From NCBI RefSeq assembly GCF_040054535.1, contig NC_090779.1, positions 21,565,001-21,629,000 of the forward strand: a stretch of DNA of 64,000 nt. Direction: 5' to 3'. A program made the position numbers and the translations under genes. How positions within the stretch are numbered: position 1 is the first letter of the stretch; each line of letters starts with the position of its first letter. This DNA is from Antennarius striatus. Its lineage: Eukaryota; Chordata; Actinopteri; Lophiiformes; Antennariidae. A model generated the notes under the pieces. That model worked only from the letters and a program-made list of their open reading frames with translations, did not search any database and was not told the origin of the DNA. Below, one piece after another: positions 1 through 12,579 of this stretch.

Positions 1-269
1 AAAAAGTTCCGATTGAATCAAAACTAATGAGAAGTAACTCCAGAAAGACCAACAGCATTGAGACTTAAATATTAATAGTTTGCTTTGGAAAATGAGTGCA
101 TAAAGAAATACCACGTGTTTGGCATCTACTCCTTATATCTCATGAAGAATATTTTGTAGTCCCAGTTCCCTACCATTATTAAAATCATATACAGCAACTT
201 TTATGACTGGATTATAATAAGTAATGCATTCATGAGGCTGTCGTTATTTTTTCTCTCTGTAACTAATCA

Positions 270-535
270 AAGGAATCATTCATTCATTCATCATCTACCG
301 CTTCAGCCGCTGTGGCGGGTCGCCAGGAGCTGGAGCCTATCCCAGCTGACTGAAGGCGTGAAGCAGGGGAAACTCCGGGCGCGACGCCTGTACGCTACGG
401 AGCCACACAGAGACAGAGACAAGCATGCAGGCACACACTCAGTCCTACGGGCAAGTTGGAACGGCCAATTAACCTGAAGCTCATGTTTTTGGAGGTGGAA
501 GGAAGCCGGAGCACTACCCGTTGGGCCATGCCGCC
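270..535 (+). repeat. Teleost interspersed repeat, copy 1
   Basis: This stretch runs from a cattcattcatc-type start, through a segment about a squared-off 'gcgggtcgccaggagctgg' core, to 'catgtttttggaggtgg' near its end. The same order of blocks recurs at 8585, 12050, 42890 and 45845, and in reverse orientation at 37097 and 53591. It is a high-copy family in fish genomes; I cannot assign its class from sequence alone. Small open frames inside it are not genes. Confidence 0.75.

Positions 536-536
<1 letters not shown>

Positions 537-633
<97 letters not shown>
537..633. repeat. (TAA)n microsatellite
   Basis: An almost pure run of TAA/AAT triplets about 97 bp long, directly following the interspersed repeat. 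Confidence 0.97.
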
Positions 634-1056
634 TTGACATAAACAGTGTAAACATAAACAATAACTATGTTAAATAATAATTCAAAACCTAGTTAGTTCA
701 AAACCTTATGAGTTAGTTCAAAGTCAGTAAAACCAAACAATGGGATCTTCTAACTGAAGAAGCGTCTTTGAATTTGAGTTTTAATAGGTCTAAATAATGA
801 GGAGAGATCTCATCTTGATGCTCCCTCTGCCCACATTGTCTCGAGCCTGAAATTTACAAACGGGAGCTTTGTGTTTCTTTGTGTTGTGGAATCTAGAGCA
901 CTCCTTTCAGTGATTATCACTCATGTATCCTTTCTCAGGTCAACCGGATTATTTTTGCTCACTGATGCTTATAATGTGTTTATTTTCTCTCCTAACATGC
1001 CAATCCCCTCCTCTGCTTCCTAGGACCAATAATTACTCCATGATGAACCCGGGCCC

Positions 1057-3616
1057 ATGATGGAGCTCTGTCTCCAGCTACTGGTTTTGGGGGTTGGTAT
1101 TGGAGTGAAGCTGCAGGTTCAGGGGGACCAGATGAAGCCCGCTCGGGTGCCTCTCATCCCTCATCGGCCTTTTGTCGTCGTATGGAATGCTCCGACAGAG
1201 TCCTGCCGACTTCGATTTAAGGTGGATTTGGACCTCAGCGTTTTTGACATTGTAGCGAACCTCAATGAAACCCTGAGTGGACCAAACGTCACCATATTCT
1301 ACCACAGCCACTTGGGATACTACCCATACTACTCCAACTCTGGGATCCCTATCAATGGAGGATTGCCCCAGAACCAGAGCATTTCCAAGCACCTAAGCAA
1401 GGCACGAGCTGACATTGATAAACTAATCCCCCATAAGGATTTTCGAGGCCTGGGTGTGATTGACTGGGAGAACTGGAGGCCACAGTGGGTAAGAAACTGG
1501 GGCTCGAAGGATATTTATCGAGTAAAGTCTAAGGAACAGATACGGAAACTTCACCCAAGGTGGCCTGAGAGCAAAGTCGAAAAGGAAGCGAAGGAGAGTT
1601 TTGAGAGAGCTGGTCAGGCCTTCATGAACCTGACCTTGGCCTTGGCTGAAGGTCGTAGGCCAGACGGGCTGTGGGGGTTCTACCTGTTCCCAGATTGCTA
1701 CAACTATGGGTACAAGCAGCACCCGCAACGCTACACTGGAGAATGCCCCAACGTGGAGCACGTACGCAATGACCATCTCATGTGGCTTTGGAAGGAGAGC
1801 ATGGCGCTCTATCCCTCCATCTATCTGGACTATGAGCTTAAGTTGTCCCCCAACACTGTTAAATTTGTACACTATCGAGTCAAGGAAGCCATGAGGGTGG
1901 CGTCTATCGCCCGTACAGACTTCACATTGCCTGTGTTCGTCTATTCACGACCTTTCTACGCTTACACTTTTGTAGTTCTCTCAGAGGTGAGTTTTCCATT
2001 TTTCAGTTTTGAAGAAGAGACATTTTCACGAGACATTTTAGAGACTGAAACAATCAATTACCATAAAATCAACTTTATCAAAGTCAAAGTCAACTTTATC
2101 GTCAAATGTAACATATATGCACGACATACAGCACAGATGAAATTGCAGTCCTCTCAGACCCACGTTCAACAGGCAGTACAATAAGCAGAACAACACAGGC
2201 AGTACAACAGGTAGTACAGCAGGCAGTACAACACAAAGTATAAGACGAAACACAAGGAGACGGTAAACATCTCTATACACTCTCTAATCCCATAAGGGGA
2301 AAATGACGTGTGCGCAGTCCCTGAGTTGACGGGGGGAGAAAGAGAGAGAGGTATTCAGAAGAATAGGATATCTGCCTTGACAAAGAGGCATTCTTCTCAG
2401 CCTGTTTGTAGCCACAATGACTTGATCATGAAATACCCAAACAGAGTGAAGAATTTTAATTGCTGCATGTGTGTATGGGCACTTTCTTAATTAAATGCAG
2501 ATTTCCATGCCAGCTTGTTTCCATGCCATATGTTCTTGCAAGATTTCCTAAAGCTCGTGCAGAAGATCAGAGATTTTCACATTCTTGTGATACTTTTTCA
2601 TGCAAAGAAAGTTACAAACTAATGAAAATACAATAGTTATTTACAAGCTGGATGTTGTGTTGTTTACTATTTAAACTGCTGTCAAGTTTCAGCAATGATT
2701 CAAGTAGAACCCATCATTTCCCCTTCAGGTCGCTTCAGATTGCTTTATTTTAAAGCAATCAAAAAGTTTGTGGAGAGAAGGGTTGTGGATCCTCACCCTC
2801 ACTGATATCTTATAAATAATGATGTAAAAACTGTTTGCCATGTCAGGAGTCCACTCTTCCAAAAGCATCATTCTGTTTCAGAGAGACTTGGTGCACACCA
2901 TCGGGGAGAGCGCCGCTTTGGGAGCATCGGGTGTCGTCCTGTGGGGATCATCAGAGTATGCTCGATCACAGGTAACTTAGACAACTACAAACCAAAGAAC
3001 ACTGGCCAGTTGCGTAAAGCTGCAAGGGAATTGTGTCACATATGTCACATCACTAGCAATCACTGGGTATTAGGGTTAGCACTAGCATTAATACTACAGA
3101 ACCAGCATCTCTTATCTTCTGCCTCCCTAGAGGAACTGCCTGACAGTGAAGAAGTACATCGATGGCCCACTGGGACACTATGTCATCAACGTCACCTCTG
3201 CTGCCAAGCTGTGCAGCAAAGCCCTTTGTAAGAAGAACGGCAGGTGCGTCCGCAAGAGCCTGGACTCGGGTGCTTATCTGCACCTGAACCCACGCTTCTT
3301 CCACATCCATCACAACCCGACACCCAGGGGCTCTCGCTTCCACGTCAGCGGTCACCTCAACAACCACGACATCCTGGACATGAAGCACAAGTTCACCTGC
3401 CAGTGTTACCAGGGTTGGACAGGGGTTTACTGCGAGATGCCCCAGGCTCCCTCCCACTCTCCACCTCCCCCACTTCAGCCCGCCATCCCCCTGCCTCACC
3501 CCAGAGGGAACAGCCTGCTGGGAGATATCCTGCTCCTTCTATCCCTTCATTTCTCCTGTCTATGTATAATTATGTTCTTGGGACTCTGTCTGATTATCAA
3601 GTGTCTTATCCTGTAG
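1057..3616 (+). CDS. hyal6: Hyaluronidase, hyal6 (HYALP1)-like, three coding exons
   Basis: A glycoside hydrolase family 56 enzyme, expected to cleave beta-1,4 bonds in hyaluronan at the cell surface. Exons are 1057-1986, 2882-2971 and 3131-3616, joined in phase 0 with GT-AG introns, giving about 501 residues. A splice acceptor ends at 1023, so a non-coding upstream exon must exist, but I did not find it. The N-terminus is a hydrophobic signal peptide. The catalytic motif is VIDWENWRPQW with D136 and E138, followed by a typical LWGFYLFPDCYNY segment. The last exon carries the Cys-rich EGF-like domain (CSKALCKKNGRCV, then FTCQCYQGWTGVYC), a proline-rich linker and a very hydrophobic tail that could be a GPI signal or membrane anchor. 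The middle exon reads WGSSEYARSQ where the other genes have WGDxN. The hyal6 name rests mainly on position next to hyal4 and is less certain than the family. Confidence 0.9.
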
Positions 3617-6600
3617 AAACTCACAGCAGTAGAGAAATCTAAGTTGTAGATCAATTTTTAATAGAACTACATGAAATAGATGCTCCATTAAGCCATGATT
3701 TGAAACATGGTGACATCTTATGTAGTTGTTATTTGCTTCAACCTATCAGAGACAATTTTGTATATATTTATCCCCATTACAGCTAAAGCAGAGAAGGAAT
3801 AGTCAATGGATAATCCATAATGTAAAGCTGCATGAAGGCATCATTCCATCGTTTTTATTGCCCTGTACAGATTGGTTTGACATGCATTGCTGGTAGGAAA
3901 TTTTAAATAAGCATTTATACATGCAGAAGTCTTAGTTTCATGACGTAGAAAACATATTTTTCATTGATCACGCATCCAAAAAGTATCATAAAATTGTCAC
4001 TTTCTGTTCAGTATGGAGGGAAATATGAGTCAGACGTGAAGCCAGGTCTGGGTGTGAAATCTGAAAATGTATGCTGCCAACATTTCAGTGCCGACACGAC
4101 AAAAATACAAAATATTTTCTAGAGTTTTTATTAATATTTCATTATACTAGTTACATGTTATGGTTCTGTTTCAAGAAGACGACAATGATGCAAAATTTAT
4201 AGTTGTATTTCAAAAAAGTTTGAAATTTCTTGTGAAAAAGAATTCCAAATTTAAGCCAAAATGATTGTAAAGATAAATGCAAACTTTTTTTACAGCTGCA
4301 GGATGTATTTAAAAAAAATGTCTGTATTAGTAAAACACTGGATTCTAGACAGCGCTGAAGTCAACTATTAGTCTTTACCAAACCGAGTGTAACAGCAACT
4401 GTTTCATCTCCTGCTAATGAAGGATCCTTGAGCTGCATGATCATATAAATGTTAGAGATGAAGGCCATGGGATTTTCCTTTCATTTATAATCATGTAGTT
4501 ATCACTAAATGAAGTGGTGGGTAGAAACGTTTGTGTAAATTTTGTTTTATGATAATGTCACATTCCCTTCTTTGAGTGAGTGATGAATTACTGCAAACAA
4601 ACTGCATGAAAAGAATCTTTCTTTCTTTTTTTAAACACTCTGGGGAACATAACTCTCACTCTCAGAAAGAAAGATAAGTACAGAGCTCGCGTCAGGATGT
4701 GGTTGGAGTAGAAAAAGTGGAAAGGGGGTTGCTTGAAAGTTGAAATAACACCCACTAGCACTGTTAAATCTCTTGATTTAATTACTGCTCAACAACACAC
4801 ATAGACCTTAGATTGAGTTTTATGGTGGAAATATCAATCTCCACTCTTGCCGATCAACCAATCTGCAGTGGAGAGTTGTCGTTACTGGCCAGATGTTGGC
4901 AAACATGTTTTATAATTATTGTAAAATCTTTATGTTTCCAGTATTTACATTCAGTCACTGTGGGCTGCCGACACGGAGCCACACCAGCCTGCGAGCTTGC
5001 TTGTATTTGATGTTCTACGTTTTGGAAGATGCCCCGAGTTGGGCCATTAGAACCAGTGCTGACAGAAAAATGGGGGGTTGATTCATCACTAATGGATACA
5101 GAAGTGGTCTTGCATCCCAGAATCCAGCTATGCAGGCACACAAGATATAATATGAGCTCCACTTTCCTTCATACAACCATCAGGCTTACAGTCTCCACCC
5201 CATATTGTTGGGGTGTAGCAGTCAGGGAAGCTATGGAGATGTAGAGAATGGGATGGAGATGAAGAAGAGAAGGGTTGCAGTCAGAGGCCAATGGGAGATG
5301 AGATGAAGAGGAAAAGAGTTGGTGAAGAGACGAGGAACTGATACGTGTGAAGAATGAAAGAGATGATGAAATGATTCATGACAGAAATCAGACAAGAAGT
5401 AAATCTCAGCTTGCCATGGTATCAGGATATTACCCTTTGATGTCACGCTGCATGATAATCAATAATTCCTTTGATTTCATGCTTGTATTGAAAATCACTG
5501 AACAGCCACGTCACAAAAAGCTGCCTTGCTCCACAAAGACGTCGACAATTATCTCCTCTTATTAAACTCATAGGAGCTGAGTCTCACTTATGGACGCACA
5601 TGCTTTGAGGGAAGTGGTCGGCAACGATTCACCACAGTCGTGTGGTGTAGTGGTGGTAATGGTGCTCAAGTCAGTTGCGGTAGTGGTAGTTGTACTAGTG
5701 TAGAATTTGTAGTAATTAAACCTGTAGTGGTAGTAGCAGTCATGGAAACAGAAAGCGTTAGTGGTGAGCGGTCCAATGCCTGATTGATCCTGCTTCTGAC
5801 AGGAGCAGCAAATATTCCAGGAACATAAACCAAGTCATATTTGTCACAAGCCAGTTATCTGTTCAGTCACCTTACGAAAAGCAACTGCTTTAAACTAACG
5901 AGGAGGATCACGAGGTCCCATCGTCATGACTCCTGTCAACACTTCGGTTTATTTACAATTCCATTTATTCTTAGTGTTTTCCTTCATCAGTATGTCCTGT
6001 CATTTCAAAGCCTTCTCCACCTCCCTGCCCTCAGTTCATCCCTTCCCATGTCCTTTCTCAGTTTCCTGTAACCCGACTGTCAATAAGTCTCCACCCTACA
6101 CATACGCTACTCCACCCTCAGTTCCATTCCAGATTGTTAGCATTCATCCTACTGTCCAGCATTCCAGTTTTCCGCCTGAATATCCAGTACTGACTTTGCC
6201 TGTTGCCTGCTCCTCGTCAGATTTGTTTGCCTATTTGGACTGATTGGGTGTTTTGAATTCTGCTCTTGAATGAAATGTAAATTTTAATGCTACTCTCATG
6301 TCGTGGTTTTTGGGACTCATTTTATTTACCAATATGTGACCGAACACAACCATGGAACAATTAAAGTCATCAATCCATGCATTACACAACAGTAACTGTT
6401 TTTAATATTTGAGTATTTTGTTTTACAAAAACACAATGATGTAACATTTGACTCTTTGAAACAGAACATAAGTTTAAATCTTCAAGATTATTGAAGGCAA
6501 ACATACATGCACTCTTGTCCGCTGTTTTCGAAATATAGTTTTTGACAGAAAATCCGGGAAATAAACTCTGACCGGTATAAAACAAACACTGCTCAACAAA

Positions 6601-8584
6601 ACAATACAAGAAACAGGAGCATTCGGAAGGCAGACTGCGGTCAAGAAGCAAAAAGAATCGTCTGACAGTGAGGAAGAGTGGAGGCTGGTTTAAATATCCA
6701 GCTGAGGTCAATGAGGCACAGGTGTGTCTCATATTCCTGCTGAGGAGGGAAATAAACAGGATCAGGGGAAAAACTGGAGTAAAAGATAAAGATAAGCATA
6801 AAATAGGACTAAAAGAATAATTTTAATGATATTAAAACAGTACAAAAAACAAATTATGTAAGATTAGACAATAAAATAGATACAATTCCAATAATAAATA
6901 AAAACAGAATACTAAGATTAGGCCAGTGTCAGAGAACCTCAGTGCCCATGTGGCTGAGTTTTGTAGTTATTGGAGATTTAAAATACTTTGTTCAAGAAGA
7001 CCAGAGAGCAGAGCATTACAATAAATCCAGGTGACAAGGAATGAAAGCATGGCTTAGCACCTCCGTGCTGGCCTGAGAGAGCAACAGGCGGACTCTGGCT
7101 ATGTTTTTCAAGTGATAAAAATCTGTATTTTGTTATATTAATAATACGTGGGATAAAAATTAGCTCAGGGTCAAAAATCACACCCAATTTTTTTACTGAC
7201 TCTGTAGGTTTAAAATTTTGTAGTTTTGGTAAGAATTAAACGAGTGAAGAACAGTACTGGTGAAGACAACCAGGTGTCTTGAGTCTTTTTAATAAAATAT
7301 AATGGTCTACCCTATCAAAAGCAGTGCTTAGATCCATAGAACCAATAGTTTTATGTAGATATTTGGTGACTCTACTTGAAAAATCAGGACAACGAATACC
7401 TAAACCAGATTTCTTTTAATCTGTAAATGTGACTTAAGCGTAAGTGAAGATGACTGAAGGCACAGTCCTCTCATCTTCATGCCAGGTCTCTGTCTGCTTC
7501 ATCTCCTCAACACAAACCTGAGAACATGAAATTATATCAGTGAACGTTATATCAGGTAATAGTTTTGACTTTTAAAAGCAGGTTTGTCTCCTTCAACAAC
7601 CACATTTAAAGAGTTGACTTTCTAAATCACTCTACTCGACTGTAATAAATCCACTTTCTAGAGTAAACTTGAATATGTCAAATAAAGTATACAGAAACCA
7701 AACACCTGTCATTTTAAAAGCCGCAGACATCAGCCAGATCCTGTACTTTAAATAATAACCGTAATCAGCTTTAGCTCCGTGTCAGCAGTGACTCTGGATG
7801 TTCGAGTCTGAAGAGACGCAACACCAGAAAGATGTCTGGTTTTAAACCAAAAAGACATTCAAGAGGAAAAAGTCACCAAAGCTTCAAAAGGACCTTTATC
7901 TTAAAAATGAAAAGACTGATGTTTTATGTTTCGTTACTTTTTATATGATCAAACTTCAAGAAAACGTTTTCCATGAAAAATGGTTCAGTAGGTGACTGAA
8001 ACAGACGGTGAGTGTTTGCGGTTGACCCAGAATGTTGAATGCAGACTGATTTAAGCTCCCAGTGACTTTTTCGCTGCAGCTCTGATTGACAGTTCATCAT
8101 CTCTTCATCGCTCCTCCTCTGCCTCTTTTCTGCCTCTGATTACAGACCGGGACAGAAACATTTACGAACGGTATACACAAGCAATTCACTCGATCTAAAC
8201 ATTGACTGCTGGCAGAGAAGATTAATAAGATATCTCTCCTCCCCCCCAAAAAAACAAAGCAAAACGTCAACACCGACTCCTCTTCTAGCTTTCTGTAATA
8301 TAGTTATAGTGCTGAGCCACCCTAAGGAAAACACATAATTTCCCTATTTCAAAATTAAAGTATATGTAGGAAAAATGAAACTGTTACTGTTTTTGTGGTT
8401 GTAAGCTTGAATTAAAAAAAAAAAAAGAGGGATCTAATTTGCTTATTTTCTTGGCAGGTCCATAGAGGTCTATAAAGGCTTACCTTTCCCAGATTGCTAT
8501 GCCGTTAGCTTCTATGACATCTGTCAGATGTGTCTCATAGTGGAATAACCCATCAGAAGAAAGTCAGTGGATCACCAAATTCAT
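3617..8584. other. Intergenic region without recognised genes
   Basis: AT-rich sequence with no conserved coding segment on either strand. It holds the presumed 3' UTR of the hyal6-like gene, a degenerate GTG-rich patch near 5640-5740, and AT-rich, probably repeat-derived sequence at about 6780-7200. The longer open frames, such as 5926-6243 and 6382-6732, show no domain or recognisable similarity. Confidence 0.5.
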
Positions 8585-8925
8585 CCATCCATTCATCCAT
8601 CTATTTTCTTGATTTTGTCTATGGACACTTAGGTCACGGGTCTGCTGGAGCCTGTCTCAGCTGCCTACAGGCGAGAGGAAGGGTACATCCCGGATGAGAC
8701 GCCAACTTAAAGATAAACAAGCACTCACACCTGCAGACAGTTTTGAGGCATTAAATTTACCTATGCTGCATGTTTTTGGAGGTAGGAGGAAGCTGGAGAA
8801 CTCAGAAAACCTAAACAGGCAAGAGGAGAACATACAAACTCCACACAGAAAGGAATTCAACCCAGCACCCTCTTGCCAGGAGACAACAGCACTAACTACT
8901 GCGCTATTGTGCTACCATTCACTGA
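8585..8925 (+). repeat. Teleost interspersed repeat, copy 2
   Basis: Same family as 270-535: a ccatccattcatcc start, a ctgcctacaggcgagagg block, 'catgtttttggaggtagg', and an end reading like 'acagcactaactactgcgc'. Confidence 0.7.
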
Positions 8926-11900
8926 AATTCGGAAGTTTTTTCCATACAGTCCAGAAACCATCTAAACCCATGTTCCTAAACTCCATAATGTGGAACAAAA
9001 GAGTCACGATTATCTGACTGACCTATTAATCATGTTTATCAACCACAACGACAGTTAAACAAAAGGCTATCTCCCTATAAGGCCTAGCGTAGTGTTGTAG
9101 GAAGAGAAACAGTTCATCACGGTCAGTAGGAAACTTCTCCCCCAATGAAAACACTGCTTGGCGGCCATCTGAGCGCCCCTGGCGTCGGCCTGTTGATTCT
9201 GAATCCACTCAACCTCTCAGATCCCGATCCTGCAGCATTTCTGTGAAGCCCCTCCAAAGCCATAAGACAGAAATAGGTGGGTGGGCGAAAGCATGGCATC
9301 AGAAACAATAATATGTCTGCTGGAGAAAACTGGCAGTCCGACTGTGAAGCAAACGTGAGGTTTATTTCACTGGAATGTTTGAGGGAAACCAAAGTGGCTG
9401 TGTGAGAAACCCTCTTGCAGATCAGTGGATAATTATTACTGTTTTACATGTGTTAATGATTGAACATGGTAGACTTGGTTTCAATTCCTGGAATCACGGC
9501 TGATTGATGGGACCATTCCTCTTTGTTTCCCTTGTGTTTGATATCCAGAGACCCTGGTGCCCTGGTCTTCACGCACTTCAACACACATGCTGCCAACGTC
9601 AAGTATACATATGTAAAAGCCTCAGCCATGGATAACTCCTGATGCTGTGCCACTTGTGTCAAAGTGGATCCAGATCTGAATCATAATCTGGGTCATGGAG
9701 ATTAAAATATAAATTGTGTATATAGGTTCTACCAAACCTGACACCATTTATACCCAATGTTAAATCTCTACACAAATGTCTCTGTTTGTATTGTTCATTT
9801 TGGGGGCATTATGGCCCTAATTTAAGCAAACACGACAAATAGGACATTGTGAAGAACATAGTTTAACATGACCACGTGTTGGATTCCACGTATTTAGCTG
9901 ACACAAAAGAAATGCACCAAACATATTCTAATGGCAAATGAAGGTCTTGCTGCTTGGATGTTCTTCAAGTCTGGATTTGTCAGTGGAATTAAAGAGAGCC
10001 CAGCAGATATTCTGATTGCAGACAAATTTATTGTAAAATTTATTTCATTCCGGCCCTGAGAGTTCTGTTCACATTTAGTGGTGAACATCTTTGTATCCGA
10101 TTTCATTCATTCAGTCATAATTCCTGTGTTGAACATATAGAAATAACTCATACTATAACAACGTGATAACAACGTGCATTCACATTACCAAACTAATATA
10201 CTTATTTATTTTAGTTATATTTTTTGCTCAACTAGCCAAAGGAAATTATGACATGTACCACAGATGACCACCAGGGGGCGCTGGAGATTTTTGTCCTCAC
10301 TTTTTAAGAACAGTGTTGCCGTTATTCTTTTTCTATTTTTGATTAATGGTTTTGGGCTTGCGTGTATTTTAGAAAATAGTGTAGAGTTAATATTACCGCT
10401 GTCAAAAAATATAGTTTCTCTAAATATCCAAAGTCAACAAAATGCTGGCTGGGGCGAATTATTGCAGAGGGAATGTCAAGTTTTCATGGAAATAAAAAGA
10501 AATCTTGCCTGGAAGGAAATTTGAAAACTTAAGAAGTGGTTTGGAAAAGATCAACAGGAGTTTAAAAACTCGTGGTGTAAAACATGCAGAACTAAAGCTG
10601 ATGCTAGTTAAAATACAAATACGTCAAATCTTGATGAAAAGATGGTGACCTTCAACTGCAGCGTCGCAAGTACAAGAAGTTAAATTAGATTTCTGTCATC
10701 CCTCATCCTGCAGGAGTTCAGTTTCCATCTCCATCTCATACAGTGAGCACTGAACACAAACTGACCCTCGGCTGTAACTTCCTCCGCTGGCCTGTTGCCT
10801 CATTACAGTCCAAACCTTTGAAGTGGCGCGAGGATCCTCGCAGTCTGAGCGCCGACATTTCTCTAACACGATCCATATGTTTGTCAGGAGGTTCTGACCA
10901 CCAGAGTTAGTGATGCTGAGGTTTCACTGCGGGGATGGGGGGGGGGGGGTGAGAAAAAGAGAGACTTGCATGGGCTCAGGGTGGGCCTTTCATCCAGAGG
11001 TGCTGGAAACGAATCTGCAGTCAGGATCAGAATGTCGGGCCAGAAGAATTCAATACAGCCCTCCGCCCACTGGAATGCGGTTTCCTTCACACTCCCTGGG
11101 GTAGAGGTCTTATGAAATCAGTCTGAGTTTGCATTCATTTGAACATTTGTAAGAGTGTATGCCTGTGTGTGCAACTTTAAGTCAGTACCACCATCAGCGT
11201 CAGTGTGGTGGAGAGTTCAAACCTTATAGTTCACTTTTTTTTTTTTTTTTAGATTTATGGAGGCACATGGAAAGGTGGAGATGTCTTCATTGTTCTCATT
11301 AAACACCTCTGCTGCTGATAATCAATCTGAAATAATGGAGAAATGTTCAGGGATACTTATGGAGGTGAGTTTCATTCCATCTCTGCAACGTCCCATCTGG
11401 AGACGTCTTTCATCTACAATGGAAGCAACAGACGGCAAAATGAAACTCACAAATACTAAAAACAAAATCCAAAAGTTCCTCTGGTTTAAATGCCGCTGAA
11501 AACATTTGGGAAAACTGGTATAGCTGAAGCTGTTAAATATTATAGCTTTAATGTTCAAGGTTAAACGCTGTCAGGCATCAAGTTAAGATCTGCCAGATTT
11601 TCCTAGAACTCAAGGCGGTTCCCTTAGATTTAAATCATGTATTTAATGTATTTAATTTGGGTGAATTCAGCAAAGGAACCATGTTTGAAGCCCTAGAACG
11701 TCCATCAGATGCCGACAGTCGGCCCTGGTGTCTCCTTCAGATGTCCTTCAGTGTCGGCGTCTGATGCACAAGTCCTTCCTGCCCTGAAGCCTTTCTGACT
11801 TGTGGCTGACGTCAAAGCTGTCTTTGGTTAAATATAAGCACAGAAACTATGTGGTGAGCTTTGGGAAAGGGATGCTGACATTTCTTTTCACACGAGATGC

Positions 11901-12049
11901 AAATTGTCTTCTGGGTGGAAGTGACCCTCCAGTCAACTCGGACCTTCTGGCCATCTGACGTGATGTGGACATGATTTTATTAGTTCAATTTAAGAAGGTC
12001 TTCACTGGGCTTTTGTTTGGTAATCAGTTAATCTAATACTGAAACGCGA
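8926..12049. other. Intergenic region without recognised genes
   Basis: No coding segment, RNA gene or transposon could be recognised. It contains short homopolymer runs, such as poly-G near 10935 and poly-T near 11230, and small open frames with no domain signature. Confidence 0.45.
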
Positions 12050-12215
12050 CGGTTTAAATGTTTTTGGTTGTGGGAGGAAAGCGGAGTGACCGATGAGAAC
12101 AAAAAGACACAAAGAGCATTCACAAACAGAGCAGTCCCAAGACATCGGGTGGATATGAACCCAGAACCTCTTTCCTGTGTTGTGACAGTGCTACCCTGAC
12201 GCCACCATGCTAACC
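12050..12215 (+). repeat. Teleost interspersed repeat, 3' part
   Basis: The segment from 'atgtttttggttgtggg' to 'acgccaccatgc' matches the last half of the 270-535 family in order and orientation. It is more diverged and 5'-truncated. Confidence 0.6.
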
Positions 12216-12548
12216 TCAAAATGGCATTCGTGCAGCAAATGAAACATGAAGACACAATTAGGAAAACAGCAGCTGCAGCTCCTTGCTTCATGTTTTTGTT
12301 TTTGTCACATTCCTTTTTATTTTTTCAGGCTTTAATAGAAGTCAGCTTTTTATCCAGGAAGGGTCACCTGGAAACAACTTTTAGCAGAATAAAACAAAGG
12401 AATTTTCCAACCCACCACTTGGTTTTTAAGTGTGTTTAGCTGCTGATGTGAGCATCAGAAAACACCATCAAACACAGAAAACAAATGCAGAGAATCTAAA
12501 TACTATCTGCAATTGATGGCTTCTGATTGGCTGTCGCAATGTCCCGCT

Positions 12549-12579
<31 letters not shown>

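Noticed and set aside
1987-2184. Extension of hyal6-like exon 1 to the stop at 2184
   Set aside because: The family has an intron at this exact place; GTGAGT at 1987 is a strong donor, and the extension has no hyaluronidase similarity.
5926-6243. 105-codon open frame
   Set aside because: Low-complexity Ser/Pro/Phe-rich text without any recognisable domain; an overlapping second frame looks just as plausible.
6382-6732. 116-codon minus-strand frame
   Set aside because: No family resemblance and no support from the neighbourhood.
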